Below are positions 1 through 6,473 of a DNA stretch of 15,988 nucleotides, piece after piece (position 1 is the stretch's first letter; every line of letters starts with the position of its first letter). The notes under the pieces were generated by a model that searched no databases, was not told the origin of the DNA, and saw only the letters and a list, made by a program, of their open reading frames with translations. A program made the translations under genes and the position numbers. Origin of the DNA: Chthoniobacterales bacterium (lineage in GTDB: Bacteria > Verrucomicrobiota > Verrucomicrobiia > Chthoniobacterales > JACTMZ01); NCBI GenBank assembly GCA_017853515.1, contig JAFMJK010000023.1, positions 1 to 15,988 of the forward strand, read 5' to 3'.

Positions 1-663
1 GCCCGCAAAGCGCGAGAGAGGCACGGAGGGTTCACCGCAAGAGCGCGGACGAAACGCAATCGGCACCGCGGCCTCCCGCCACTTGGCGCGCTTGATTTGC
101 ACCGCAAGAGCAATGTTCGCAAGGTCGAAGTCGGCTGAGATAGAGTCGACGAGGGGGCGCAGATTCTACGTTCGCATCAAGCGGTAGGGCACATTGGCAT
201 CGATGCATGCGGCGCCTGAGGAGGCCCGGACAACGGCTTTGACCAAAATACTGGCCAAGACGCGCTTCAGGCCGTCTTTACGCTTGGCCCGATGGCCATA
301 GACCACGTCGTGACTGTGGCGCGCGGCCCAGACGGCCGAAAAAAACGCCGGATCGCATTGTCCATCGGAGTCGATCTGGAAGACCCACGGAATCTGGCGA
401 TCGCACGCGATCCGGTATCCCTCGAGACAGGTCTGCCCATGGCCGCGGTTGGCGTGGCGCATGACTTCAAGGTGGAGAGCAGGGTGATCGCGCTTCCAAT
501 TATGAAGAACCTCGGGAGTCGCATCAGTGGATCCGTCGTCGATGACCAAGATGCTGTAATCGGCGCCGGACCGTTCGAGTTCCGCAGTCCATTCATCGAG
601 AACCGATGCAACAGACTGCTGCTCGTTGAAGGCCGGAATAACGACCAAAAGCTCCGCGGGCAC
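1..663 (-). pseudogene. DPM1-like family 2 glycosyltransferase interrupted by an in-frame TAG; continues beyond the left edge
   Basis: The protein resembles polyprenyl-phosphate (dolichol-phosphate mannose synthase-like) GT-A glycosyltransferases, which load a sugar onto a lipid carrier at the inner membrane. Visible motifs are the nucleotide-binding start LLVVIPAFNEQ (residues 5-15), IDDGSTDAT (41-49) and the metal-binding DSD at 98-100 in QIDSDGQCDP. Translation from the GTG at 661-663 stops at TAG (166-168), directly after VPYRLMRT. The same frame then stays open for 55 codons to the window edge and still reads like the family's C-terminal half (NLRPLVDSISADFDLANIALAV, then VPIAFRPR). One base change, for example from GAG, would explain the break. 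An in-frame TAG lies four codons upstream of the GTG, so the start cannot lie much earlier; only a weak ribosome site is visible. TAG ends several intact genes nearby, so codon reassignment is unlikely. It could be a real nonsense mutation or a base-call error. The family call is firm; the exact donor is unknown. Confidence 0.75.
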
Positions 664-779
664 GCCCTGTTGCTACGCACGGAGACCTTCACGCACAAAC
701 CCAAACCAAGGCGCCGCCGGCTGCCGCCCTTCCCCGACAACGCCCGCCTCACCTCCTCCACCCCGGCCGGCCCGACGAA

Positions 780-815
780 GCACATGATGACATTCTTAAG
801 AATGTCATCATGTGC
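780..815. promoter_or_regulatory. Perfect 36-bp palindrome, probable operator upstream of the glycosyltransferase
   Basis: The sequence is a perfect inverted repeat centred between 797 and 798. Its core half-site is ATGATGACATTCTT, extended outward by GCAC/GTGC. It lies 117 bp upstream of the glycosyltransferase GTG and 125 bp downstream of the regulator stop, within the 277-bp gap between the two genes, where no other gene is evident. The same 28-bp core recurs at 1283-1310 in front of the regulator gene. Two identical copies, each upstream of a same-strand gene next to a winged-helix protein, suggest a dimer-binding operator. It could also form a very stable RNA hairpin. Binding by the neighbouring protein is inferred. 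Confidence 0.7.
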
Positions 816-940
816 GATTGCTGGATTCACGCCCCGGATGAAGGAGCTCGGGAGCGCATCCTTGCGGCGGGAAACTCGTAGCCAGAAGGACCCTGACTGC
901 TGCGGGATTCGGCGTGCTCGCCAGACAATTGGAAGGGGCC

Positions 941-1249
941 TCAAATCAGCCGGTCCAGGAAAGCCAAAATGTTGCGGGTGCCGTCTGCGAGCCTGAGACG
1001 GACTTCGCGCGCTTTATGGCGCTTGGTTACCAATCCGGAGAGGGCCAAGCGCCGCACGTGCTCGCTCGCTGTTTTGATCTCGATTTGCAGCTTTTCAGAA
1101 ATCTCGCCGATACAAAGATCGGGTTGGTCGCGGAGCAGTTGCAGGATCTCGATGCGCCGATGGTTGGCAAAGCCTTTGACGATTCGTTCCAAGCGCTTGG
1201 TCTTGGCCGTTTCCGCGCGGACCACACTCGTTCTTGGACGCATAGGCAT
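941..1249 (-). CDS. ArsR-type winged helix-turn-helix transcriptional regulator
   Basis: This 102-residue protein is made almost entirely of one winged-helix domain. A first helix, FANHRRIEILQLLRD (about 27-41), matches the ArsR pattern in which a helix containing R-I-x-I-L-x-L-L leads into the DNA-binding unit. The helix-turn-helix follows at about 46-72 (CIGEISEKLQ, then IKTASEHVRRLALSGLV), and the basic strand pair 73-88 would form the wing. No metal-binding cysteine pair of the classical ArsR type (CxC) is visible, so the signal it senses is unknown. I place the start at ATG 1247-1249; a second ATG lies two codons later, and a TTG at 1277-1279 would add ten residues. None has a good ribosome site. 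The 28-bp palindrome lies 33 bp upstream, so autoregulation is likely, and the matching copy before the glycosyltransferase points to that gene or operon as a target. MarR-like fold relatives are an alternative label. Confidence 0.8.
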   Translation of the reverse strand: MPMRPRTSVVRAETAKTKRLERIVKGFANHRRIEILQLLRDQPDLCIGEISEKLQIEIKTASEHVRRLALSGLVTKRHKAREVRLRLADGTRNILAFLDRLI

Positions 1250-1282
1250 GTTTCTGCCGCACCCAATGCAGCCGGTCAAGCT

Positions 1283-1310
1283 ATGATGACATTCTTAAGA
1301 ATGTCATCAT
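1283..1310. promoter_or_regulatory. Perfect 28-bp palindrome, probable operator of the winged-helix regulator gene
   Basis: Half-site ATGATGACATTCTT is followed immediately by its exact reverse complement, centred between 1296 and 1297. This is identical to the core of the palindrome at 780-815, but without the outer GCAC/GTGC arms. It lies 33 bp upstream of the regulator ATG on the minus strand. The embedded ATGACA resembles a -35 hexamer, so binding here would plausibly occlude transcription. No convincing -10 element was found, so the promoter itself is not placed. Confidence 0.7.
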
Positions 1311-1582
1311 GGCAATCGAACATTATGCGTCGCTATGGAGCCGGTGTGCGCGGAACATTGGACGGGATGCGTCGGCGTCTGCCGTAAAAGCTTCGGACGG
1401 TTGAATGTTTTTTGGAGCGTTGGTGCTAGATTTTCCAGAATGACGGCTTCCTATTTTGGGGCGGGAAGCGGCTTAGAGAGATGGGATCAGATAAGCCCCA
1501 CGCCAACTGTGACCAAAGCTTTCGTCGTGGTCGGGTATGTCTTGCGGCACGGTCCCGACCAAGAGAGCGGAACTACGCGCGG
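1311..1582. other. Non-coding stretch with small inverted repeats, no gene recognised
   Basis: This gap lies between the palindrome and the stop of the 543-residue gene, and it appears less GC-rich than the surrounding genes. Short complementary segments are present: GGCTTA with TAAGCC around 1470-1497, GCTTCC with GGAAGC around 1446-1470, and TGGGGC with GCCCCA around 1455-1500. The last two pairings exclude parts of the first. A structured RNA or terminator is possible, but no known RNA family was recognised. A 31-codon ATG-started frame at 1309-1404 overlaps the palindrome and has no supporting feature. Confidence 0.3.
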
Positions 1583-3214
1583 TTATTCGGCAGGAGATGC
1601 GGCCTGGATGACGGGTGCTTCGGCGACGACTTCGGACTTCGCTTGTTCCGGTGGTGCTTCGGCTGGTGGTTTGGGGGGATTTTTCGGGGGCGGGACGGAT
1701 TCGAGGCGGGTGTCGGCGTATTCGGTGACGTAGCCTTCGTGGGTCAGCCAAAGAAGATCTTGGGTTACGGCTTCGCGGGCGGCTTCTTCGGGGGATTTGA
1801 GGGGAATAACCGTGACTTCGGGAGCGGGAGTTTCGAGGACGGGCTTGGATTCGGGCGAAGACTCGACAGGGGCAGCAGATTCCGGCGCCGGCGATGGCTC
1901 CGCTGCAAAAGGGGCCGACACATGAGATGCGGCCGGAGGCGTATCTGCAGGGGCAACAGTCTCGGGAGATGAGGCGGTTTTCGGCGCCGGGGACGGTGCC
2001 GCTACATCGGGAAGCGGCGCGAGGGCGTCGAGGAGTTCCTGGCGGCGGATGGATTTTTTGGCGCGGATGAGGTCGATGATTTTCCGGATGGAGTCGCTCA
2101 CCGCGATTTCCTCGAGGTTGAGGTGGCGCGGGCGGGCGGCGGAGACGAACGTTGTTTTGTTTGCGCTCTTGTGGAAACGGAGTCCGGCTTCGGTCAAGGC
2201 GCGGCTCAGGCTTTGCGCGAGCTTGAGAGGGAAACGCTCTTCCTCTTCTTTGGCGTAATTGAGCAAGGGAGCAAGCGCGGCATCGACGCGCGCGTTTTTA
2301 GGATCACCCGGAACTTTGGCTTCGGCGACAAACCGGATCTGCGCGGCCGCGTGGTTTTGCAGGAAGTGCTGTTCGACCGCGGCGAGATTTTCCAGCTTCT
2401 CCGGATTCTCGCCTTCCTTCGGGAAATAGTGGGTGACTTTCGACGCGGCGGCGCGCCACTTCTCGATGACTTCCGGGTCGCGCTCCATGCGGACGCGCGA
2501 GCGGAAGGTCTCGAAGTCCATGCGCGAAAATCTCTCGCGATGGAGTTCGCGCAGACGGCGTTCGTAGTCATGGAGATTGGTCGGTCCGAGCAGAGTGCCG
2601 GACATGCCGCAGACGCCGATGGAGGCAAAGTTGCCCTTGGGCGGTTCGATCTCGACGATTTCGGCGCGGTAGAAATCTTCCAGACGCGTGCGCAAAATGT
2701 GCCGGGCGGCATTTTCCTGCGACATCCAGACACTGCCGTCGGCGCCGATATGGAACGGTCCCTCGGGCGGCTTGGGCGCGGAACTGAGGTCGACCGTGAA
2801 TGACGCGGGATTGCGGAGAAGAATGCGCGCGATGTCGAAAAGGCTGTAGGTGCGTCCGGTTTGGCGGATTTGTTTCACCACGGTTTCGACGGCGGGCGGC
2901 GTGGCGGTGAAGGCGATGCGCAGCCAGGGAAAGGGATTTTGCGGCGGAGGCGGACGCCGGTCCTGCTGCGGCGGCGCGAATTTTCCGCGGCGATCGCTCG
3001 GTCTGCCGAAACCGCCTTTGCGCGGGGGCCCGCCGCGTTTGAATCCGGCGCGAGGCGGTCTGCCTTCGCGGTCGTGACGCGGCGCGGATTTGTCCCCGCG
3101 CGGCTCGCGGGCCGCGGGAGACTCGGCGGCGGGCGCCGGGGAAGAACCCTGTTTCACCCACGCGGGCGCGAAGTCGAGGGCGCTGAGATCCAGCGACGGG
3201 GCTTCTTCGGACAT
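1583..3214 (-). CDS. Unknown protein: Arg/Gly-rich N-terminus, conserved-looking core, split winged-helix-like C-terminus
   Basis: Not assigned to a named family. The 543 residues divide visibly. Residues 1-22 are an acidic/hydrophobic lead (SLDLSALDFAPAWVKQ). Residues 36-95 are Arg/Gly/Pro-rich and strongly basic, as in nucleic-acid-binding disordered tails. Residues 96-370 look globular and include a CGMSGTLLGP loop at 202-211 and a charged helical stretch after it. Residues 373-400 (SDSIRKIIDLIRAKKSIRRQ onward) and 474-505 (containing DLLWLTHEGYVTEY) look like the two halves of one winged-helix domain, separated by a Pro/Ala/Ser-rich linker at 401-472; a further Pro-rich tail follows. The ATG at 3212-3214 is chosen because the frame upstream is antisense-type shadow over ilvB. 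The gene starts 32 bp after the ilvB stop, so co-transcription is likely. A role in RNA or DNA binding is inferred from composition only. Confidence 0.8.
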   Translation of the reverse strand: MSEEAPSLDLSALDFAPAWVKQGSSPAPAAESPAAREPRGDKSAPRHDREGRPPRAGFKRGGPPRKGGFGRPSDRRGKFAPPQQDRRPPPPQNPFPWLRIAFTATPPAVETVVKQIRQTGRTYSLFDIARILLRNPASFTVDLSSAPKPPEGPFHIGADGSVWMSQENAARHILRTRLEDFYRAEIVEIEPPKGNFASIGVCGMSGTLLGPTNLHDYERRLRELHRERFSRMDFETFRSRVRMERDPEVIEKWRAAASKVTHYFPKEGENPEKLENLAAVEQHFLQNHAAAQIRFVAEAKVPGDPKNARVDAALAPLLNYAKEEEERFPLKLAQSLSRALTEAGLRFHKSANKTTFVSAARPRHLNLEEIAVSDSIRKIIDLIRAKKSIRRQELLDALAPLPDVAAPSPAPKTASSPETVAPADTPPAASHVSAPFAAEPSPAPESAAPVESSPESKPVLETPAPEVTVIPLKSPEEAAREAVTQDLLWLTHEGYVTEYADTRLESVPPPKNPPKPPAEAPPEQAKSEVVAEAPVIQAASPAE

Positions 3215-3246
3215 GGGGACAACGCCGCCGCGCGGGCGGCCAAGGC

Positions 3247-5025
3247 TTACTCGGTGATGATATCCTTGTACGTCATGCCCGCGGGAATCATGGGCAAGAC
3301 GTGCTCGGTGTAGGGCGTCATGACGTCGAGGACGTAGACGCCTTTGGCATCGAGCATTCGTTGGAGGGCCGGGATCAGATCCTTCTTGTGGATGACGCGC
3401 TCGCAGGGAACGCCGAAGCCTTTGCAGATTTCGACGTAGTCGGGATAAATGCGCGAGGTGTCTTCGGGATCGCCGAGGAAGGTGTGTCCGCGGTTGCTCT
3501 CGTAAAAACGGTCTTCCCATTGCACCACCATGCCGAGGTGCTGGTTGTTGAGGATGATGGCCTTGGCGGCGATCTTCTCGATGTGCGCGGTGGCAAGTTC
3601 CTGCACGTTCATGAGAAACGAGCCGTCGCCGTCGATGTCGATGACTTCCACGTCGGGGCAGGCCACTTTGGCGCCCATGGCCGCGGGGTAACCGAAGCCC
3701 ATCGCGCCGAGGCCGGCGGAGGTGATGAAGGTGCGGGGTTTGTCGAAGTCGAAATACTGGCCGGCCCACATCTGGTGCTGTCCGACCCCCGTGGTGAGGA
3801 TGGCTTTGCCCTTGGTCAGTTTGTAGAGCTGCTGGATGACGTATTGCGGCTGGATGGCGTCATCGGTGTCCTTGTAGCGGAAGGGATGATCCTTCTTCCA
3901 CGTGGCGATCTTTTCATACCACGGCTTGAAGCGGGTGAATTTGTCGCCGGAGACGCGCTCGAACCCTTCCTTGGCGAGGAGTTCGTTGAGGCGCTTGAGA
4001 GCGTATTTGACGTCGCTGAGGATGGGCAGGGCGACGACTTTGTTTTTGTTCAGCTCGGAGTCGTCGATGTCGATGTGAACAATCGTTCCGTGCTCGGCGA
4101 ATTTTTCCACCTTGCCGGTCACGCGGTCGTCGAAACGCACGCCGATGGCGAGGAGCAGGTCAGCTTCGTTCACGGCGTTGTTGGCGTAGACGCTGCCGTG
4201 CATGCCGAGCCATTTGAGCGAAAGCGGATGCGTCTCGGGGAAGCAGCCGATGCCCATGATCGTGGTGGCCACGGGAATCTGGGTGCGCTCGACAAATTCA
4301 AGGAGTTCGGGCGCGGCATCCGCGGTGATGATACCGCCGCCGCAATAGATCATCGGATCTTTGGACTGCTTGATCAGGCGGACCATCTCGAGCAACTGCT
4401 CGTCGGTAGCCTTTTGCTCGATGTCATAGCCGCGCAGCGTGATCGTCTCGGGGAAAACCGGTTCGATCTTCTGGTTCTGGATGTTTTTCGGAATATCGAT
4501 GAGCACCGGGCCCGGGCGTCCCGTGGTGGCGATGTGGAACGCCTCTTTGACAATGCGCGGGATCTCGTGGATGTCCCACACGAGGTAGCTGTGCTTCACG
4601 ATCGGCAGGGTCATGCCGAAAAAGTCGGTCTCCTGGAACGCGCCGCGGCCGATCATTTCCTGCGGCACCTGGCCGGTGATGGCGATGACCGGCACCGAAT
4701 CCATGAACGCGTCGGCCAGGCCGGTGACGAGGTTGGTCGCGCCGGGTCCGGAGGTGGCCATGCAAAGGCCGGCTTTGCCCGTGGCGCGCGCGTAGCCTTC
4801 GGCCGCGAAGACCCCGCCCTGCTCGTGGCGCGGGAGGATGGTGCGGATTTGTTTCGAACGCGTAAGTGCCTGATGGATAGGCATGCTCGCCCCGCCGGGG
4901 TAAGCAAAAATGGTGTCCGCGCCCTCGATCTCGAGACAACGCACGAGCAGCTCGGCGCCGTTCAACAATTTGGCGCTTTGCTGCGCGGAAGCGGGTCCGC
5001 GGGCACTGGCAGTGGCGATACTCAT
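3247..5025 (-). CDS. ilvB: Acetolactate synthase large subunit (biosynthetic, ThDP-dependent)
   Basis: The enzyme condenses two pyruvates to 2-acetolactate, or pyruvate with 2-oxobutyrate to 2-aceto-2-hydroxybutyrate. This is the first common step of valine, leucine and isoleucine synthesis in the cytoplasm. The 592 residues fit the family length. The N-terminal ThDP domain carries the catalytic glutamate in LPRHEQGG (Glu68) and the conserved TSGPGATNLVTGLADA. The middle domain has the FDDRVTGK stretch typical of acetohydroxyacid synthases. The C-terminal domain has the ThDP/Mg motif GDGSF (from about 466) ending in NNQHLGMV (from about 493), followed by QWEDRFY, which is typical of the biosynthetic type. 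The start ATG at 5023-5025 fits the family N-terminus and sits six bases after a good -10 element; an upstream in-frame start would lie before that promoter. The regulatory small subunit ilvN is not in the window; an unknown gene follows instead. Confidence 0.96.
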   Translation of the reverse strand: MSIATASARGPASAQQSAKLLNGAELLVRCLEIEGADTIFAYPGGASMPIHQALTRSKQIRTILPRHEQGGVFAAEGYARATGKAGLCMATSGPGATNLVTGLADAFMDSVPVIAITGQVPQEMIGRGAFQETDFFGMTLPIVKHSYLVWDIHEIPRIVKEAFHIATTGRPGPVLIDIPKNIQNQKIEPVFPETITLRGYDIEQKATDEQLLEMVRLIKQSKDPMIYCGGGIITADAAPELLEFVERTQIPVATTIMGIGCFPETHPLSLKWLGMHGSVYANNAVNEADLLLAIGVRFDDRVTGKVEKFAEHGTIVHIDIDDSELNKNKVVALPILSDVKYALKRLNELLAKEGFERVSGDKFTRFKPWYEKIATWKKDHPFRYKDTDDAIQPQYVIQQLYKLTKGKAILTTGVGQHQMWAGQYFDFDKPRTFITSAGLGAMGFGYPAAMGAKVACPDVEVIDIDGDGSFLMNVQELATAHIEKIAAKAIILNNQHLGMVVQWEDRFYESNRGHTFLGDPEDTSRIYPDYVEICKGFGVPCERVIHKKDLIPALQRMLDAKGVYVLDVMTPYTEHVLPMIPAGMTYKDIITE

Positions 5026-5031
5026 CCCGCG

Positions 5032-5060
5032 CTTATACCGGATCGCGCCCTCGTACGCAA
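5032..5060 (-). promoter_or_regulatory. Sigma70-like promoter of ilvB, leaderless geometry
   Basis: On the minus strand the -10 element TATAAG (5037-5032) matches five of six consensus bases. The -35 element TTGCGT (5060-5055) matches three of six, at the optimal spacing of 17 bp. Only six bases (CGCGGG) separate the -10 from the ATG, so a start point about seven bases after the -10 would fall on the first base of the start codon. The elements are seen directly; use as a promoter is inferred. Confidence 0.55.
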
Positions 5061-5076
5061 CCTTTGGCCGCGGACT

Positions 5077-5105
5077 TCGACAGAGGCCGCGGGGCATGCT
5101 AATCA
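5077..5105 (+). promoter_or_regulatory. Possible rmuC promoter (weak)
   Basis: TCGACA (5077-5082) resembles a -35 element in five of six bases. Seventeen bases later comes TAATCA (5100-5105), a poor -10 that is preceded by TGC, as in extended -10 elements. Six bases then lead to the rmuC ATG, the same spacing as on the ilvB side of this 86-bp divergent region. Confidence 0.3.
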
Positions 5106-5111
5106 GATCAC

Positions 5112-6383
5112 ATGTCCGAACTCTACTGGTATGCCATCGCCGTGCTGCTGGCCGGAGGCGTGGTCGGATATCTTCTCGGACGCCTGAAGTCCGTCGGTGC
5201 GCTGGCCGAACTGGCCGCCGCGCGCTCGCGGGCCGACGAGGTCTCGCGGCAATTGCAGTTGGTCGAAGACGACCGGCGCAAGTTGCTCGTGCGGGTCCAG
5301 GAGTTCTCGGCCGAGTTGGCCGGCGAGAAACAAAAAACAGCGGGACTCGAGGAATCGCGCGGCGCGCTCAAGGCGGAGATCGAAAATCTCGCCCACAGCA
5401 TCCTGGAGGACAAATCGAAGCGCTTCACCGAACAAAACCGCACGCAGTTGGAACAATTGCTCGGTCCCCTCTCCGAGCGTCTGAAGGAATTCCGCGAACA
5501 GGTCGAGCTGTCCTACGGGAAAGAAAACGATGCCCGCACCGAGCTGCGCACCGAGGTGAAGCGCCTGAGCGATCTCAACCAGACTGTCTCGCGCGAGGCA
5601 GCCAACCTGGCCAGCGCGCTGAAAGGCCAGGCCAAGACGCGCGGGAACTGGGGCGAGATGATCCTCGAGTCGGTGCTGGAAAAAGCGGGGCTGGTCAAAG
5701 GCCAGCATTTCCACACGCAGTTTTCGGACACCACGCTGGAAGGACGGCGTCTGCAACCCGATGTGGTGCTCGATCTCCCCGGCGAGCGCCAGGTGATCAT
5801 CGACGCGAAAGTTTCGCTCAACGCCTACGAGCGCCAGTGCAGCGCCGGGAGCGAAGAAGCCAAGGCCGCGGCGGCGAAAGAGCATGCCGAGTCACTCAAG
5901 CGGCACATCGAGCAATTATCGGCGAAAGACTACTCGTCGTTGCCAGGTATCAAGTCGCCCGATTTTGTCTTTCTCTTCGTTCCGGTCGAGCCGGCCTTGC
6001 ATGCCGCGCTGGACACCGCACCCGACCTGATCGAGTTCGCGCTGCAGAAAAACATCGTTCTGGTCACCGCACCGAACGTCATCGCCACGGCGCGGCTCGT
6101 CGCGCAATTGTGGCAACAAGACAGTCAGAACCGCCACGCGCGCCAGATCGCCGAACAGGGCGGAAAACTCTACGACAAGTTCGTCGCCTTCTGCCGCGAT
6201 CTGGAAACCATCGGCCTGCGCATCCGGCAGACACAGGAGAGTTACGACGATGCGATGAACAAATTGCGTGACGGTCGCGGCAATCTGCTGCGGCAGACGG
6301 AGAAACTGCGCACACTCGGTGCGCGCACCACGGCGCAGCCGGCGCTGACCGAAGGAAGCAACGGGGGCGACGAGGAAGAGTAG
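5112..6383 (+). CDS. rmuC: DNA recombination protein RmuC
   Basis: RmuC is a membrane-anchored protein with a PD-(D/E)XK nuclease-type fold. In E. coli it limits rearrangements at inverted repeats. The 423 residues show the family order. A single N-terminal membrane segment spans about 5-23, and a long charged coiled coil spans about 30-130. The core then contains the signature RGNWGE (177-182), PDVVLDLPG (216-224) and VIIDAKVSLNAYE (228-240); Asp217 and Asp231-x-Lys233 are the probable metal and catalytic residues. The later YLPIE-like stretch reads FLFVPVEPAL. The tail is acidic and ends in two tandem TAG codons. No Shine-Dalgarno sequence is seen before the ATG, consistent with the very short leader suggested here. 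The gene is divergent from ilvB across 86 bp and convergent with the methyltransferase gene. Confidence 0.95.
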   Translation: MSELYWYAIAVLLAGGVVGYLLGRLKSVGALAELAAARSRADEVSRQLQLVEDDRRKLLVRVQEFSAELAGEKQKTAGLEESRGALKAEIENLAHSILEDKSKRFTEQNRTQLEQLLGPLSERLKEFREQVELSYGKENDARTELRTEVKRLSDLNQTVSREAANLASALKGQAKTRGNWGEMILESVLEKAGLVKGQHFHTQFSDTTLEGRRLQPDVVLDLPGERQVIIDAKVSLNAYERQCSAGSEEAKAAAAKEHAESLKRHIEQLSAKDYSSLPGIKSPDFVFLFVPVEPALHAALDTAPDLIEFALQKNIVLVTAPNVIATARLVAQLWQQDSQNRHARQIAEQGGKLYDKFVAFCRDLETIGLRIRQTQESYDDAMNKLRDGRGNLLRQTEKLRTLGARTTAQPALTEGSNGGDEEE

Positions 6384-6396
6384 TAGCAGGATGGAT

Positions 6397-6425
6397 CGCC
6401 CTCGAGGGCGCGGCTTCTACTTTTT
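6397..6425 (+). terminator. Likely rmuC terminator
   Basis: Eleven bases after the second TAG of rmuC, CGCCC and GGGCG flank the loop TCGA (a 14-bp palindrome, 6397-6410). A T-rich run ends in TTTTT at 6425. The stem is short and the T-run starts several bases away, so strength is uncertain. Confidence 0.45.
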
Positions 6426-6445
6426 GGGTCGTGGCATGTTGCGCT

Positions 6446-6466
6446 TCCATGACGCAAGGTCATGGA
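6446..6466. terminator. Hairpin between convergent rmuC and methyltransferase genes
   Basis: TCCATGAC and GTCATGGA form a perfect 8-bp stem with the 5-base loop GCAAG. It begins 7 bp beyond the methyltransferase stop on the minus strand. No U-run follows directly on that strand, so it may act as a transcript 3'-end stabiliser rather than a classical intrinsic terminator. Confidence 0.4.
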
Positions 6467-6473
6467 CGGCGCG

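Noticed and set aside
166..168. TAG as a reassigned sense codon or selenocysteine/pyrrolysine-type recoding
   Set aside because: TAG terminates several intact genes in the window (rmuC even has two in tandem), and no recoding element or catalytic need for a special residue is seen at this position.
267..944. Minus-strand frame running from the intergenic region into the glycosyltransferase
   Set aside because: It reads the glycosyltransferase out of frame and is basic and low-complexity; the GTG-started frame contains all the motifs.
780..1310. CRISPR array or transposon ends
   Set aside because: Only two copies about 500 bp apart with a gene between them, no spacer periodicity, no transposase, and each copy is itself a complete palindrome rather than one arm of an inverted pair.
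1309..1404. 31-codon open frame starting inside the palindrome
   Set aside because: No ribosome site, no recognisable sequence, and its start lies within the proposed operator.
5112..5160. Signal peptide making RmuC a secreted protein
   Set aside because: The hydrophobic stretch lacks a cleavage site and fits the N-terminal anchor usual in RmuC.
3301..5187. Long plus-strand open frame antisense to ilvB
   Set aside because: It is a codon-phase shadow of the GC-rich ilvB gene, with low-complexity Val/Asp/Glu/Gly composition and no family pattern, while ilvB on the other strand is unmistakable.
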